A stretch of 30,214 bases of DNA. It comes from Burkholderiales bacterium UBA4657 (lineage in GTDB: Bacteria > Pseudomonadota > Gammaproteobacteria > Burkholderiales > Burkholderiaceae_E). Location of the stretch: NCBI GenBank assembly GCA_002405475.1, contig DHLX01000006.1, positions 1 to 30,214 of the forward strand. The letters run 5' to 3'. The stretch's first letter is position 1; every line of letters begins with the position of its first letter. The notes under the pieces were generated by a model. It saw only the letters and a program-made list of their open reading frames with translations. It did no database searches and was not told the origin of the DNA. Of this stretch, positions 7,702 through 16,440 are shown piece by piece. The position numbers were made by a program, and so were the translations under genes.

Positions 7702-9126
7702 ATGGAACGCGAACTGAATTACAACTATACCGTCGTCAAGCAATTTTCAGTCATGACGGTTATCTGGGGCATTGTCGGCATGCTGGTGGGTGTCATTATT
7801 GCCGCGCAACTGGCCTGGCCTGAGCTCAACATGGGCGTGCCCTGGCTGTCCTATGGCCGCTTACGCCCGCTGCATACCAATGCGGTCATTTTCGCCTTTG
7901 GCGGCAGCGCCCTGTTTGCCACGTCGTACTATGTGGTGCAGCGTACCTGTCAGGTACGGCTGTTTTCCGATGGTCTGGCGGCGTTCACTTTCTGGGGCTG
8001 GCAACTGGTCATTGTGCTGGCGGCGGTGACCTTGCCACTGGGCATGACGTCTGGCAAAGAGTACGCCGAGCTGGAATGGCCGATAGATATTCTGATTACC
8101 CTGGTCTGGGTTGCCTATGCAGTGGTCTTTTTTGGCACCTTGTTCAAAAGGAAGGTGCCGCATATTTATGTCGCCAACTGGTTTTATGGCGCTTTCATTC
8201 TGGCGGTCGCCATGCTGCATCTGGTGAATTCGGCGGCAATTCCGGTGTCTATGACCAAGTCGTATTCGGTGTATTCCGGCGCCATTGATGCCATGGTGCA
8301 ATGGTGGTACGGCCATAATGCGGTAGGCTTTTTCCTGACTGCCGGTTTTCTGGGCATGATGTATTACTTTATTCCCAAACAGGCTGAACGCCCGATTTAT
8401 TCTTACCGCCTGTCGATTGTTCACTTCTGGGCGCTGGTCTTTACCTATATGTGGGCGGGTCCGCATCATTTGCATTACACCGCCTTGCCCGACTGGGCGC
8501 AGTCTTTGGGAATGGTGTTCTCGCTGATTTTACTGGCCCCTTCCTGGGGCGGCATGATCAACGGCATCATGACCTTGTCGGGTGCCTGGCATAAGCTGCG
8601 CACCGACCCGATTCTGAAATTTCTGATTGTCTCGCTCTCGTTCTACGGCATGAGCACCTTTGAAGGTCCCATGATGTCGATTAAAACCGTCAATGCCTTG
8701 TCGCATTACACCGACTGGACGGTAGGCCATGTGCATAGCGGTGCCTTGGGTTGGGTCGGTCTCATTTCCATGGGCTGTATTTATTTCTTGTTGCCGCGCA
8801 TGTTTGGCAAGCGTGAAATGTATAGCGTCAATTTAATCAACGTGCATTTCTGGGTCGCCACCATTGGCATCGTGCTCTACATTGCCGCCATGTGGATTGC
8901 GGGGGTGATGCAAGGTCTGATGTGGCGTGCCACCAACCCCGATGGTACTTTGACCTATACCTTCGTTGAAGGGGTGAAGGCCACGTACCCGTACTACGTT
9001 ATTCGTTTCCTTGGCGGTGTGCTGTATTTGAGCGGTATGTTCATCATGCTTTACAACATGATTCAGACCATGCGCAACCCGCAGCCCGCCGATACGCGCA
9101 TACCGGCCTTGGCTGCCGCTCATTAA
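7702..9126 (+). CDS. ccoN: cbb3-type cytochrome c oxidase subunit I
   Basis: The catalytic subunit of the high-affinity haem-copper oxidase (C family), 474 residues with about twelve membrane helices. It reduces oxygen to water and pumps protons. Seen: GRLRPLHTNAVIFAFGG with H58 as a low-spin haem b ligand, QWWYGHNAVGF (H205) and GPHHLHYT (H255, H256) as copper-B ligands, and DWTVGHVHSG (H343, H345) as the haem ligand pair. The Y251-equivalent helix region YRLSIVHFWAL carries the tyrosine used by this family. A strong AAGGGGAG ribosome site precedes the ATG. It begins an operon with ccoO, ccoQ, ccoP, ccoG and ccoH and is preceded by a perfect FNR box. Confidence 0.97.
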   Translation: MERELNYNYTVVKQFSVMTVIWGIVGMLVGVIIAAQLAWPELNMGVPWLSYGRLRPLHTNAVIFAFGGSALFATSYYVVQRTCQVRLFSDGLAAFTFWGWQLVIVLAAVTLPLGMTSGKEYAELEWPIDILITLVWVAYAVVFFGTLFKRKVPHIYVANWFYGAFILAVAMLHLVNSAAIPVSMTKSYSVYSGAIDAMVQWWYGHNAVGFFLTAGFLGMMYYFIPKQAERPIYSYRLSIVHFWALVFTYMWAGPHHLHYTALPDWAQSLGMVFSLILLAPSWGGMINGIMTLSGAWHKLRTDPILKFLIVSLSFYGMSTFEGPMMSIKTVNALSHYTDWTVGHVHSGALGWVGLISMGCIYFLLPRMFGKREMYSVNLINVHFWVATIGIVLYIAAMWIAGVMQGLMWRATNPDGTLTYTFVEGVKATYPYYVIRFLGGVLYLSGMFIMLYNMIQTMRNPQPADTRIPALAAAH

Positions 9127-9140
9127 AACAGGGAGAAATC

Positions 9141-9755
9141 ATGAGCAGCAAACATCAATTGATTGAAAAAAATGCCGGGCTACTGATTATTCTGGTGATA
9201 CTGGTCGCCTCTGTGGGTGGCCTGGTCGAGATTGTGCCCTTGTTTTTTCAGCAATCCACCACCCAGCCGGTACCGGGTTTGAAGCCTTACACCGCTTTGC
9301 AACTGGCCGGGCGTGATGTGTATTTGCGCGAGGGCTGCTACAACTGTCACTCGCAAATGATTCGTCCGTTCCGCGCCGAGACCGAGCGCTATGGTCATTA
9401 TTCGGTCGCGGGCGAGTTTGTCTATGACCATCCGTTCCAGTGGGGCAGCAAGCGCACCGGCCCCGACCTGCACCGTGTGGGTGGACGTTATTCCGATGAG
9501 TGGCATCGGGTTCACCTTGATAACCCACGCGCCGTAGTGCCCGAGTCCAATATGCCGGCCTACCCCTGGCTGGCGAAAACACTGTTAAAGGAAAACGAGA
9601 TTGGCCGCCATATGCGAGCCATGAAAACTGTAGGCGTTCCTTATACCGATGCTGAGATTGCCAATGCAGCCCAGGAGGTCAAGGGTAAAACCGAGGCTGA
9701 TGCCTTGATTGCTTATTTGCAGGTATTGGGCACGGCCATTAAAACAAAACGTTGA
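9141..9755 (+). CDS. ccoO: cbb3-type cytochrome c oxidase subunit II (mono-haem cytochrome c)
   Basis: A 204-residue membrane-anchored c-type cytochrome that carries electrons from CcoP to CcoN. Seen: one N-terminal membrane helix (residues about 12-35), then a periplasmic domain with the haem c motif CYNCH (C66, C69, H70) followed by SQMIRPFRAE, as in all CcoO. The segment YSVAGEFVYDHPFQWGSKR is also characteristic. The length is normal. The gene starts 14 bases after ccoN behind GGGAG and is followed 9 bases later by ccoQ. Confidence 0.97.
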   Translation: MSSKHQLIEKNAGLLIILVILVASVGGLVEIVPLFFQQSTTQPVPGLKPYTALQLAGRDVYLREGCYNCHSQMIRPFRAETERYGHYSVAGEFVYDHPFQWGSKRTGPDLHRVGGRYSDEWHRVHLDNPRAVVPESNMPAYPWLAKTLLKENEIGRHMRAMKTVGVPYTDAEIANAAQEVKGKTEADALIAYLQVLGTAIKTKR

Positions 9756-9764
9756 GAGAAAAAC

Positions 9765-9932
9765 ATGGATATCAATACAGCACGTTCCCTGGTGACCGCA
9801 GCGGCCTTTGTGGCGTTTATTGGCATTGTCTGGTGGGCTTACGGGAAGTCTCGCCAACCTCATTTTGACCAGATAGCCCGTTCTGTTCTCGAGGAAGAGG
9901 ATAACGCCCAGGGGGAGAAGCGTCATGGCTGA
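9765..9932 (+). CDS. ccoQ: cbb3-type cytochrome c oxidase subunit CcoQ
   Basis: A 55-residue membrane protein, translated here by hand: MDINTARSLVTAAAFVAFIG starts it, followed by IVWWAYGKSR and a short acidic tail with DQIARSVLEEED. It has one membrane helix (about residues 9-25) and the typical CcoQ/FixQ tail. In other species CcoQ stabilises the interaction of CcoP with the CcoNO core. It lies 9 bases after ccoO, preceded by GAGAGAAAA, and overlaps ccoP by 8 bases. Its length and position between ccoO and ccoP agree with the usual operon. Confidence 0.92.
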   Translation: MDINTARSLVTAAAFVAFIGIVWWAYGKSRQPHFDQIARSVLEEEDNAQGEKRHG

Positions 9933-10836
9933 TTTCACGCACGATTTCTGGAATTGGTATATCGCCGTTATTACAGTGATTGCCATTTTGGCTTGTGGCT
10001 GGTTGTTGTTTGCCAACCTGACACGCAAGAGCAGTGGCCCGACCGAAACCATGGGGCATAAGTGGGATGGTGATCTGGAGGAATATAACAACCCGCTGCC
10101 GGCCTGGTGGGTCTGGCTGTTCGTCATTACCCTGGTATTTGGGGCGGTCTATCTGGTCATGTACCCGGGTCTGGGTAGTCACCGTGGTACTCTGGGGTGG
10201 GATCAGGCCAGTCAGTATCGCGCCGAAATTCAAAAAGCCGATGCCAGATACGAGCCGATTTATAAAAAGTATTTGGCCATGGACATTCCCCAGGTGGCTG
10301 CCGACCCGGCAGCACGCGCCATGGGGGAACGCTTGTTCCTGAATAACTGTGCCCAGTGTCATGGTTCAGACGCACGTGGCGGCAAGGGCTTTCCCAATCT
10401 GACTGACAACGACTGGCTGTGGGGTGGTGCGCCGGCGCAGATCAAGCAGAGCATCATCGGTGGGCGTCAGGGCGTCATGCCGCCCATGGCTGCTGCGGTT
10501 GGAACGCCGCAAGATGTGAGCAATATGGCGCAATATGTCCTGAGCCTGTCCGGAGCGGCCCACGAGCAGGCCAGGGCGGTGCAAGCCAAAGACAAGTTTA
10601 TGGTGTGCGCGGCCTGTCATGGTGTGGACGGTAAGGGCAACCAGGCTTTGGGGGCACCGAACCTGACCGATAAAATCTGGCTTTATGGTGGTTCCGCCAA
10701 GACCATTATGGAAACCATTAACCTGGGGCGACAAAACCAGATGCCTGGCTTCGGTGATTTTTTGGGTGAGGCCAAGGCACACGTCGTGGCGGCCTATGTC
10801 TGGAGCTTGTCGAACACACCCACGACGCAGCCATGA
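9925..10836 (+). CDS. ccoP: cbb3-type cytochrome c oxidase subunit III (di-haem cytochrome c)
   Basis: A 303-residue membrane-bound di-haem cytochrome c that takes electrons from soluble cytochromes. Seen: two N-terminal membrane helices (about 11-31 and 60-80) separated by the conserved HKWDGDLEEYNNPLPAWW segment, which places it in the two-helix class. Two haem domains follow: CAQCH (142-146) with GFPNLTDNDWLWGG, and CAACH (228-232) with APNLTDKIWLYGG. The ATG overlaps ccoQ by 8 bases and has GGGGGAG upstream. The stop overlaps the ccoG start (ATGA). Confidence 0.97.
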   Translation: MADFTHDFWNWYIAVITVIAILACGWLLFANLTRKSSGPTETMGHKWDGDLEEYNNPLPAWWVWLFVITLVFGAVYLVMYPGLGSHRGTLGWDQASQYRAEIQKADARYEPIYKKYLAMDIPQVAADPAARAMGERLFLNNCAQCHGSDARGGKGFPNLTDNDWLWGGAPAQIKQSIIGGRQGVMPPMAAAVGTPQDVSNMAQYVLSLSGAAHEQARAVQAKDKFMVCAACHGVDGKGNQALGAPNLTDKIWLYGGSAKTIMETINLGRQNQMPGFGDFLGEAKAHVVAAYVWSLSNTPTTQP

Positions 10837-12233
10837 GTGAACCTGCCGCCGTCCCTGTGCAGGAGGTCAAGCTTTACGCCCGGCACGTCAAGCTTTACCC
10901 CAAGGCCACGCGCGGCTGGTTTACCTCCTGGCGCTGGACGATGGTGTGGTTCACGCAGCTTTTGTATTACGGCACTGTCTGGCTGGAATGGAATGGGCGT
11001 CAGGCCGTACTGTTTCATCTGGCCGAGCGAAAATTTTATATTTTTGGTCTAGTGCTGTGGCCGCAAGACTTCATCTATCTGACCGGCCTGCTCATCATTT
11101 CAGCTTATGCCCTGTTTTTGTTCACCGCAGTGGCCGGGCGACTGTTTTGTGGCTATGCCTGCCCACAAACGGTTTATACCGAAATTTTCATGTGGATTGA
11201 AAAACTGATTGAGGGCGATCGGGTCAGGCGCATGAAACTGGATCAGGCGGCCAATTCGCCCAAAAAACTGGCACTGAAAACGCTCAAGCTGGGTCTTTGG
11301 TCTGCCATTGCCTTGTGGACCGGCTTTACCTTCGTCGCTTATTTCACGCCAATACGCGAGCTGAGCGCTGAAGTGCTGAGTCTGACCGTAAGCGGCTGGT
11401 CTTTATTCTGGATGCTGTTTTATGCCGGTTTTACCTTGCTACAGGCGGGCTTCATGCGTGAGCAGGTGTGCAAATATATGTGCCCCTACGCGCGTTTTCA
11501 GAGTTCCATGTTCGATAAAGACACCATGATCGTCACTTATGACACTGAACGTGGTGAACCGCGCGGCGCACGTGCCAAAAAAAGCGACGCTAAAGCGCAG
11601 GGGGTGGGCGATTGTGTCGATTGTGGTATTTGCGTTCATGTCTGCCCGACGGGTATTGATATTCGCCAGGGCCTGCAATACGAATGTATAGGCTGCGGCG
11701 CCTGCATTGATGGTTGTGACACCATGATGGATAAGATGGGCTACGCGCGCGGGCTGATTCGTTATTCGACCGAGCACGCCATGCAGCAGCACTGGTCGAA
11801 AAAAGAAATCTGGGCGCATGTTTTCCGTGTTCGTACCCTGGTCTATGCCACCATTTTGCTCTTGATAACCTGCCTGTGGGCGGGAGCCCTGTATTGGCGC
11901 AACCCCTTGAAGGTGGATGTTATTCGTGACCGGGGTTCGCTGGCGCGTGAGCTCGAGGCAGGCGTGATCGAAAACGTCTATCGGCTGCAAATCATCAATA
12001 CCGAAGAACTGACAAGGGAAGTGGTGATTAAAGTGGAGGGACTGGAAGGCGCGGTGGTGGCTTCCCGTGCCGACGTCACACTGGCACCGACCAGTTCGGT
12101 ATTTGTTCCGGTGCGGGTGCAAGTACCGCCGGGCGTGGGTCAGCCCGGTTCGAATCGCCTGCGTTTTATTGTTGAGCAGCCGCAAAGCCATCATCAGGTG
12201 GTAGAGAAGGCAGCTTTTTTTATTCCGCGCTAA
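10833..12233 (+). CDS. ccoG: Cbb3 oxidase accessory protein CcoG (FixG/RdxA-type ferredoxin)
   Basis: A 466-residue membrane iron-sulfur protein. CcoG is known as a cupric reductase contributing to copper delivery for cbb3 assembly. Seen: about five membrane helices, with FCGYACPQTVYTEIF (C106, C110) and CKYMCPYARFQSSM (C213, C217), then two 4Fe-4S motifs, CVDCGICVHVCP (C261, C264, C267, C271) and CIGCGACIDGC (C285, C288, C291, C295). A C-terminal immunoglobulin-like periplasmic domain begins around residue 350. The start overlaps the end of ccoP by four bases. All cluster cysteines are present. Confidence 0.96.
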   Translation: MSEPAAVPVQEVKLYARHVKLYPKATRGWFTSWRWTMVWFTQLLYYGTVWLEWNGRQAVLFHLAERKFYIFGLVLWPQDFIYLTGLLIISAYALFLFTAVAGRLFCGYACPQTVYTEIFMWIEKLIEGDRVRRMKLDQAANSPKKLALKTLKLGLWSAIALWTGFTFVAYFTPIRELSAEVLSLTVSGWSLFWMLFYAGFTLLQAGFMREQVCKYMCPYARFQSSMFDKDTMIVTYDTERGEPRGARAKKSDAKAQGVGDCVDCGICVHVCPTGIDIRQGLQYECIGCGACIDGCDTMMDKMGYARGLIRYSTEHAMQQHWSKKEIWAHVFRVRTLVYATILLLITCLWAGALYWRNPLKVDVIRDRGSLARELEAGVIENVYRLQIINTEELTREVVIKVEGLEGAVVASRADVTLAPTSSVFVPVRVQVPPGVGQPGSNRLRFIVEQPQSHHQVVEKAAFFIPR

Positions 12234-12257
12234 AGCGCAACAAGAGTGAGGTTGATC

Positions 12258-12794
12258 ATGACGACTTTGGTGCAGCCGCCCTGGTACAAACAGTTCTGGC
12301 CCTGGGCATTAATGGCCGGCCCCATCACCGTGATTGTGGCGGGTTTTATAACGCTAGGGCTGGCGCTGCACACGCCGGAATCTTTGGTCGTCGATGATTA
12401 TTACAAACAGGGCAAGGCCATTCATTTATCTTTGCAGCGTGACCGCCAGGCGCAGGCTTTGGGACTGCAAGCCCTGTTGCAATGGCAGGGTGATCGCGTC
12501 AAGGTCAGTGTTGAGTCGCAGCACAACCCAAACATGCCCTGGCCGCAACAACTCGAGTTACTGTTGTCACACCCGGTAGATGCAGCACAAGATCAGCGTT
12601 TGTTACTGCACAAGCTGGACACCTTGCAGACAGGTACTACAGCGCAGGCCGTGTACGTCGGTGCCACCGTGCTACCCAAAGACCAGCTCAAATACGAATT
12701 TATTTTGCAAGACCTGAATGGTCAATGGCGGGTCTTGAGCCTGGAGCGTGGCGCCTTGCAGCGTGACGTACAGTTATTGCCTTCGCGTCTTTGA
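12258..12794 (+). CDS. ccoH: CcoH/FixH family cbb3 oxidase assembly protein
   Basis: A 178-residue single-pass membrane protein with a periplasmic domain, needed for stable cbb3 assembly. Seen: WYKQFWPWALMAGP entering a membrane helix (about residues 13-33), followed by the FixH hallmark VVDDYYKQGKAI and a beta-rich domain. A GTG four codons upstream (12246) is possible, but GTGAGG six bases before the ATG at 12258 makes that ATG the better start. It follows ccoG after 24 bases and continues the operon. Confidence 0.9.
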   Translation: MTTLVQPPWYKQFWPWALMAGPITVIVAGFITLGLALHTPESLVVDDYYKQGKAIHLSLQRDRQAQALGLQALLQWQGDRVKVSVESQHNPNMPWPQQLELLLSHPVDAAQDQRLLLHKLDTLQTGTTAQAVYVGATVLPKDQLKYEFILQDLNGQWRVLSLERGALQRDVQLLPSRL

Positions 12795-12816
12795 TTAGCT
12801 GATGGAAGGGACATTG

Positions 12817-13092
12817 ATGGAACCCTTGTTAAGTCGCATCATGCAGGTGTTGTGGCCATCATTTCTGATGGCGACTGTCGCTTCAGGCCTGTTTTTTTCC
12901 CTGTTCAACCCTGAAGATGTCTATGTGTTCGGGTTCGAGCTGACGCATTCGCCGATGGGGGTGTATACCATAGGCTTTTTACTGTTCTGGGCGCTGTGTG
13001 CCGCGTCGTCCTGGATCACCTACTTACTGGTCAGGCCGGTCATCAATACCGGCGAGGGGCAGCAGAAAAAAACTGAAAACGGCGCAGCCTAG
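12817..13092 (+). CDS. Two-helix membrane protein of unknown function, last gene of the cco run
   Basis: I do not recognise a named family. The 91-residue product has two hydrophobic segments: about residues 9-28 (IMQVLWPSFLMATVASGLFF) and about 49-69 (YTIGFLLFWALCAASSWITY). It ends in a short hydrophilic, lysine-containing tail. An ATG at 12802 gives five more residues, but GGAAGGG lies six bases before 12817 and favours that start. It is on the ccoH strand, 22 bases downstream, so it is probably transcribed with the oxidase operon. Its stop codon shares the CTAG at 13089-13092 with the fnr stop on the other strand. A role in oxidase assembly is only a guess from position. Confidence 0.75.
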   Translation: MEPLLSRIMQVLWPSFLMATVASGLFFSLFNPEDVYVFGFELTHSPMGVYTIGFLLFWALCAASSWITYLLVRPVINTGEGQQKKTENGAA

Positions 13093-13847
13093 CGTGACAG
13101 GCTTTCTGCAGCACTAGCGGTGACCAGTGTCTTGAGTTTGGGCAGATCGTTAATCTGGATTTCCTTGCTCTCCACATTCAGCCAGCCATTTTTCTTGAAG
13201 CGCGTTAGCAGACGGCTGATGCTTTCAATGGTTAAACCCAGGTAGCTGCCAATTTCCTCGCGCGTCATGCGCAACTGGAAGGCATGAGCCGAATAACCAC
13301 GCTGTGAATAGCGCGTTGACAGATTGACCAGAAAAGCAGCCAGCCTTTGTTCGGCACGCATATTGCCCAATAGCAGCATGATACTTTGCTCCCGGGTAAT
13401 TTCCTGGCTCATCATGCGATGAAAATGGCGTTGCAGACCGGGAATATCGCGGAACAATTCTTCCAGCCGGTCGAAGGGCACTTCGCAAACTTCGCTGTCT
13501 TCCAGTGCTATGGAATTACATTGATGCTGGTCGCTGGAAATAGCGTCGAAGCCGAGCAGTTCGCCAGCCATCTGAAAGCCGGTGACCTGTTCGGTACCGG
13601 CAGCATCGGTATACACGGTTTTGAAATGCCCGACCCGAATGGCGTACAGATTCTGAAACTTGTCGCCCATGCGGTACAGATAATCGTTTTTCAGTACGCG
13701 GCGACGCTTCTTGATAATGCCATCCAGGCGCTGCAACTCATCATTGTCCAGCCCCATGGGCAGACATAGTTCGTGCATGCTGCAGTTGGCGCAGCGATCG
13801 CGCAAAGCATGCAAATTGGGCTGGAGGGCTATAATCTGTCCTGACAT
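13089..13847 (-). CDS. fnr: FNR-type oxygen-sensing transcriptional regulator
   Basis: A 252-residue Crp/FNR regulator. A 4Fe-4S cluster assembled without oxygen allows dimerisation and DNA binding. Seen: N-terminal cysteines C19, C22 and C28 (RCANCSMHELC) and the distal ligand C121, i.e. the full FNR set; the cyclic-nucleotide-binding-like fold; a long dimer helix; and a winged helix with EIGSYLGLTIESISRLL. The residues E208, S211 and R212 read the TTGAT half-site, matching the boxes upstream of hemN and ccoN. The frame extends to 13877, but the ATG at 13847 has GGAG six bases upstream. It converges with the cco operon with a 4-base overlap and diverges from trpC. Confidence 0.96.
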   Translation of the reverse strand: MSGQIIALQPNLHALRDRCANCSMHELCLPMGLDNDELQRLDGIIKKRRRVLKNDYLYRMGDKFQNLYAIRVGHFKTVYTDAAGTEQVTGFQMAGELLGFDAISSDQHQCNSIALEDSEVCEVPFDRLEELFRDIPGLQRHFHRMMSQEITREQSIMLLLGNMRAEQRLAAFLVNLSTRYSQRGYSAHAFQLRMTREEIGSYLGLTIESISRLLTRFKKNGWLNVESKEIQINDLPKLKTLVTASAAESLSR

Positions 13848-13920
13848 GGTTTTCTCCGAACACCGACACAATAACAAATTTTATTCATCAAGCTGACCAG
13901 GGTTTGTCCAAGTCAACATC

Positions 13921-14709
13921 ATGAGCGATATTCTTGAGCGTATTCTTGCCGTCAAAAAAGACGAAGTGCAACAGGCGAAAAAGCAGTTTTCCTGGGCAGA
14001 TTTACAGGAACAAAGCCGGCAGGCCAGCCCGTGTCGGGGTTTTGCCCAGGCCTTATTGACGCGCGCTGCCGAGTCTAAGCCAGCGGTCATTGCTGAAATC
14101 AAGAAAGCCTCGCCGTCGAAAGGGGTATTGCGTGAACAGTTCGAGCCCGCCACCATCGCTCATGGTTACGAGCAGGCCGGCGCGGCCTGCCTGAGTATAC
14201 TGACCGACCAGCAGTTTTTTCAGGGCTCGCCCGATGACTTGCAGGCGGCGCGCCAGGCCTGTGGCTTGCCCGTCATTCGCAAGGATTTTTTGATTGATGT
14301 GTATCAGGTCGCGCAAGCGCGGGCGATGCAGGCCGATGCCATTTTGTTGATTGTAGCGGCTTTGTCAGACGCGCAGATGAACGAGCTGGAAGCGGCGGCA
14401 CTCAGTTTCGGGCTGGATGTGCTGGTTGAAGTGCATGATGGCGCTGAACTGGAACGTGCGCTCAAGCTGAAAACCCCCTTGCTGGGCATTAACAACCGTA
14501 ACTTGCGCACGTTTGAAACCCGGCTGGAAACAACGCTGAACCTGCTGGGGCAAATACCGCCACAACGCATGGTCATTACCGAGTCGGGCATTGCCAGGCG
14601 CGACGATGTACAAAAAATGCTTGATGCCGGGGTGTATGGTTTTCTGGTGGGCGAGGCTTTTATGCGCGCCCCCGACCCGGGCGCGGAGCTTAAACGCCTG
14701 TTTTTTTAG
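13921..14709 (+). CDS. trpC: Indole-3-glycerol phosphate synthase
   Basis: A cytosolic TIM-barrel enzyme of 262 residues that closes the indole ring of indole-3-glycerol phosphate in tryptophan synthesis. Seen: VIAEIKKASPSKG (catalytic lysine and phosphate region), SILTDQQFFQGS, LPVIRKDFLID with the second catalytic lysine, LLGINNRNLRTF, ITESGI and YGFLVGEAFMRA at the phosphate site. It stands alone: neither trpD nor other trp genes are adjacent within the window. It diverges from fnr across 73 bases, with no strong Shine-Dalgarno before the ATG. The 3' end overlaps the convergent M61 peptidase gene by 20 bases. Confidence 0.97.
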   Translation: MSDILERILAVKKDEVQQAKKQFSWADLQEQSRQASPCRGFAQALLTRAAESKPAVIAEIKKASPSKGVLREQFEPATIAHGYEQAGAACLSILTDQQFFQGSPDDLQAARQACGLPVIRKDFLIDVYQVAQARAMQADAILLIVAALSDAQMNELEAAALSFGLDVLVEVHDGAELERALKLKTPLLGINNRNLRTFETRLETTLNLLGQIPPQRMVITESGIARRDDVQKMLDAGVYGFLVGEAFMRAPDPGAELKRLFF

Positions 14710-16438
14710 TACCCGGTTTTAACACCAGCACCGGGGCAGCACTTTCCAGTTCCACATCAAACGACAGCAATAACTGCTGCCGAAAGACGTGCAGCGTGAC
14801 GCGTTCACCGGGTGCATGACGTTGCAACAATGACTCCAGGTTAGTCGCCGTAATGCGCTGCCCTTCCAGCGCCAGCAAAACATCGTGCGCCCATAACCCG
14901 GCGCGCTGTGCAGCGCTGCCGGCTGTGACGGTGCTAATCATGGCGTGTTCACCGCTGCTGCGGGTTTTGATGCCGAGGGCAGCGCGCTGTTTAGCAGCGG
15001 TGTATTCGCACACCAGACCTTCGGCCTCAAGTAATTTTGCTAACGGCAAGCGCCCAGCGCTATAAGCCAACTGTTGTATGGTGCGGCGCAGTGCTACACC
15101 GGTAGTACGCTCTGCCAGTGGAATAAAGTCGTCCTCACCCAGACCATGCTGCTGACCGCTATAAAAATCACGCCCATAGTGCTGCCACAAGGCACGCATG
15201 ACATCGTCCAATGACTTTTGCTGCCGGGTTTTTTGTCGTATCAATAAATCCAGACACAAGGCCACCAGTGCGCCTTTGGTGTAATAGCTGATGATGCTGT
15301 TGGCTGAATTTTCATCCTGTCGATAATATTTGATCCAGGCGTCAAATGAACTTTCGGCCACGCTCTGCAAGGCCTGCCCCGGCTGGCTTTCGACGTTGTT
15401 CATGGTTTTACTGAGTTGATGCAGGTACTGTTCCAGACTGACCAGACCGGTGCGCACCAGAAAAATATCATCGTAATAGCTGGTAAAGCCTTCAAAAATC
15501 CAGAGCAGGTGGGTGTAATTTTCGCGGTTTAGGTCATAGGGCACAAAGGCCGCGGGCTTGATGCGCTTGACGTTCCAGGTATGAAAATATTCGTGCGATG
15601 CCAGCCCCAGAAAATTTCTGTAGGCCTCGCTGCGTTCTGTGTCATGCACTCCCGGCAAACTGTCACGTGCGCAAATGAGCGCAGTGGAGGCACGATGTTC
15701 CAGACCACCATAGCCGTCGGCTGTCACGTGCACCAGGAACACATAGCGAGACATGGGAGCTTGCCGGGTCTGCGGTTCAAAAAAAGCTATCTGCGCCTGA
15801 CACAAGGTTTTCAGGTCGGCCAGCAGGCGCGGCATATCGAGCCCCATGACGCGACCGCTAATGACCACCTGATGCGGCACGCCATAAGCTGAAAACTCAC
15901 CCTGCACAAAATCGCCCAGCTCAAACGGGTGGTCGATGAGTTCATCATAGTTCGCCGCCTCGTATCTGCCAAAACCACGCGCATCAATACGTTTTGCTGC
16001 CATGGCGCTGGCAACACGCCAGTGTTTGAATTGACGACCAGCGGGTGCGCGTACTTCAATGCTGTGGGCAAGATGTTCTTGCCCTAGCACGCGTAAAAAC
16101 AAGCTGCTGCCATTAAAAAAACCACGTTCAGTATCGAGGTAGGCAGTGCGCACGCTCAAATCGTAGGCATAGACTTGCCAGGTCAGCATGACATCGGCCT
16201 CGGTGGGTGGCAATTCCCAGGTGTGCTTGTCAATTTTGGTCACGGTCACGGTGTCGCGTCCGGCACGTGCCTCTAGGCACACTACGTGTTTGGCAAATTC
16301 ACGTACCAGATAACTGCCGGGAATCCACGCTGGTAAGGCTAGATGCAGGCCTTGGTGCGCCAGTGGTCGCGGCAAGCGCAGGCTGATCTGGAACAGATGG
16401 GTTTGCGGCTCGGCCAGCTCAACGATGTAATGCAGCAT
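14690..16438 (-). CDS. M61 family metallopeptidase with C-terminal PDZ domain
   Basis: A zinc peptidase of 582 residues in the M61 (glycyl aminopeptidase-like) family. Seen: the zinc site HEYFH (282-286) with the third ligand E316 in IFEGFTSYYDD, the GLEHRAS exopeptidase-type segment near 245-251, and a PDZ-like domain from about residue 490 with AQRAGLWAHDVLLALEG. No signal peptide is evident. The ATG at 16438 is preceded by GGAAGG at 7 bases; an ATG at 16453 would add five residues. It starts 2 bases after the stop of the Nudix gene, so it is the last gene of a four-gene minus-strand run. The natural substrate is unknown for this family in bacteria. Confidence 0.92.
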   Translation of the reverse strand: MLHYIVELAEPQTHLFQISLRLPRPLAHQGLHLALPAWIPGSYLVREFAKHVVCLEARAGRDTVTVTKIDKHTWELPPTEADVMLTWQVYAYDLSVRTAYLDTERGFFNGSSLFLRVLGQEHLAHSIEVRAPAGRQFKHWRVASAMAAKRIDARGFGRYEAANYDELIDHPFELGDFVQGEFSAYGVPHQVVISGRVMGLDMPRLLADLKTLCQAQIAFFEPQTRQAPMSRYVFLVHVTADGYGGLEHRASTALICARDSLPGVHDTERSEAYRNFLGLASHEYFHTWNVKRIKPAAFVPYDLNRENYTHLLWIFEGFTSYYDDIFLVRTGLVSLEQYLHQLSKTMNNVESQPGQALQSVAESSFDAWIKYYRQDENSANSIISYYTKGALVALCLDLLIRQKTRQQKSLDDVMRALWQHYGRDFYSGQQHGLGEDDFIPLAERTTGVALRRTIQQLAYSAGRLPLAKLLEAEGLVCEYTAAKQRAALGIKTRSSGEHAMISTVTAGSAAQRAGLWAHDVLLALEGQRITATNLESLLQRHAPGERVTLHVFRQQLLLSFDVELESAAPVLVLKPGTKKTGV

Positions 16439-16440
16439 GT

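Noticed and set aside
13881..13895. Possible FNR box upstream of fnr itself (autoregulation)
   Set aside because: Only the TTGAT half-site is present on the minus strand; the partner half (ATCAA at the right spacing) is missing.
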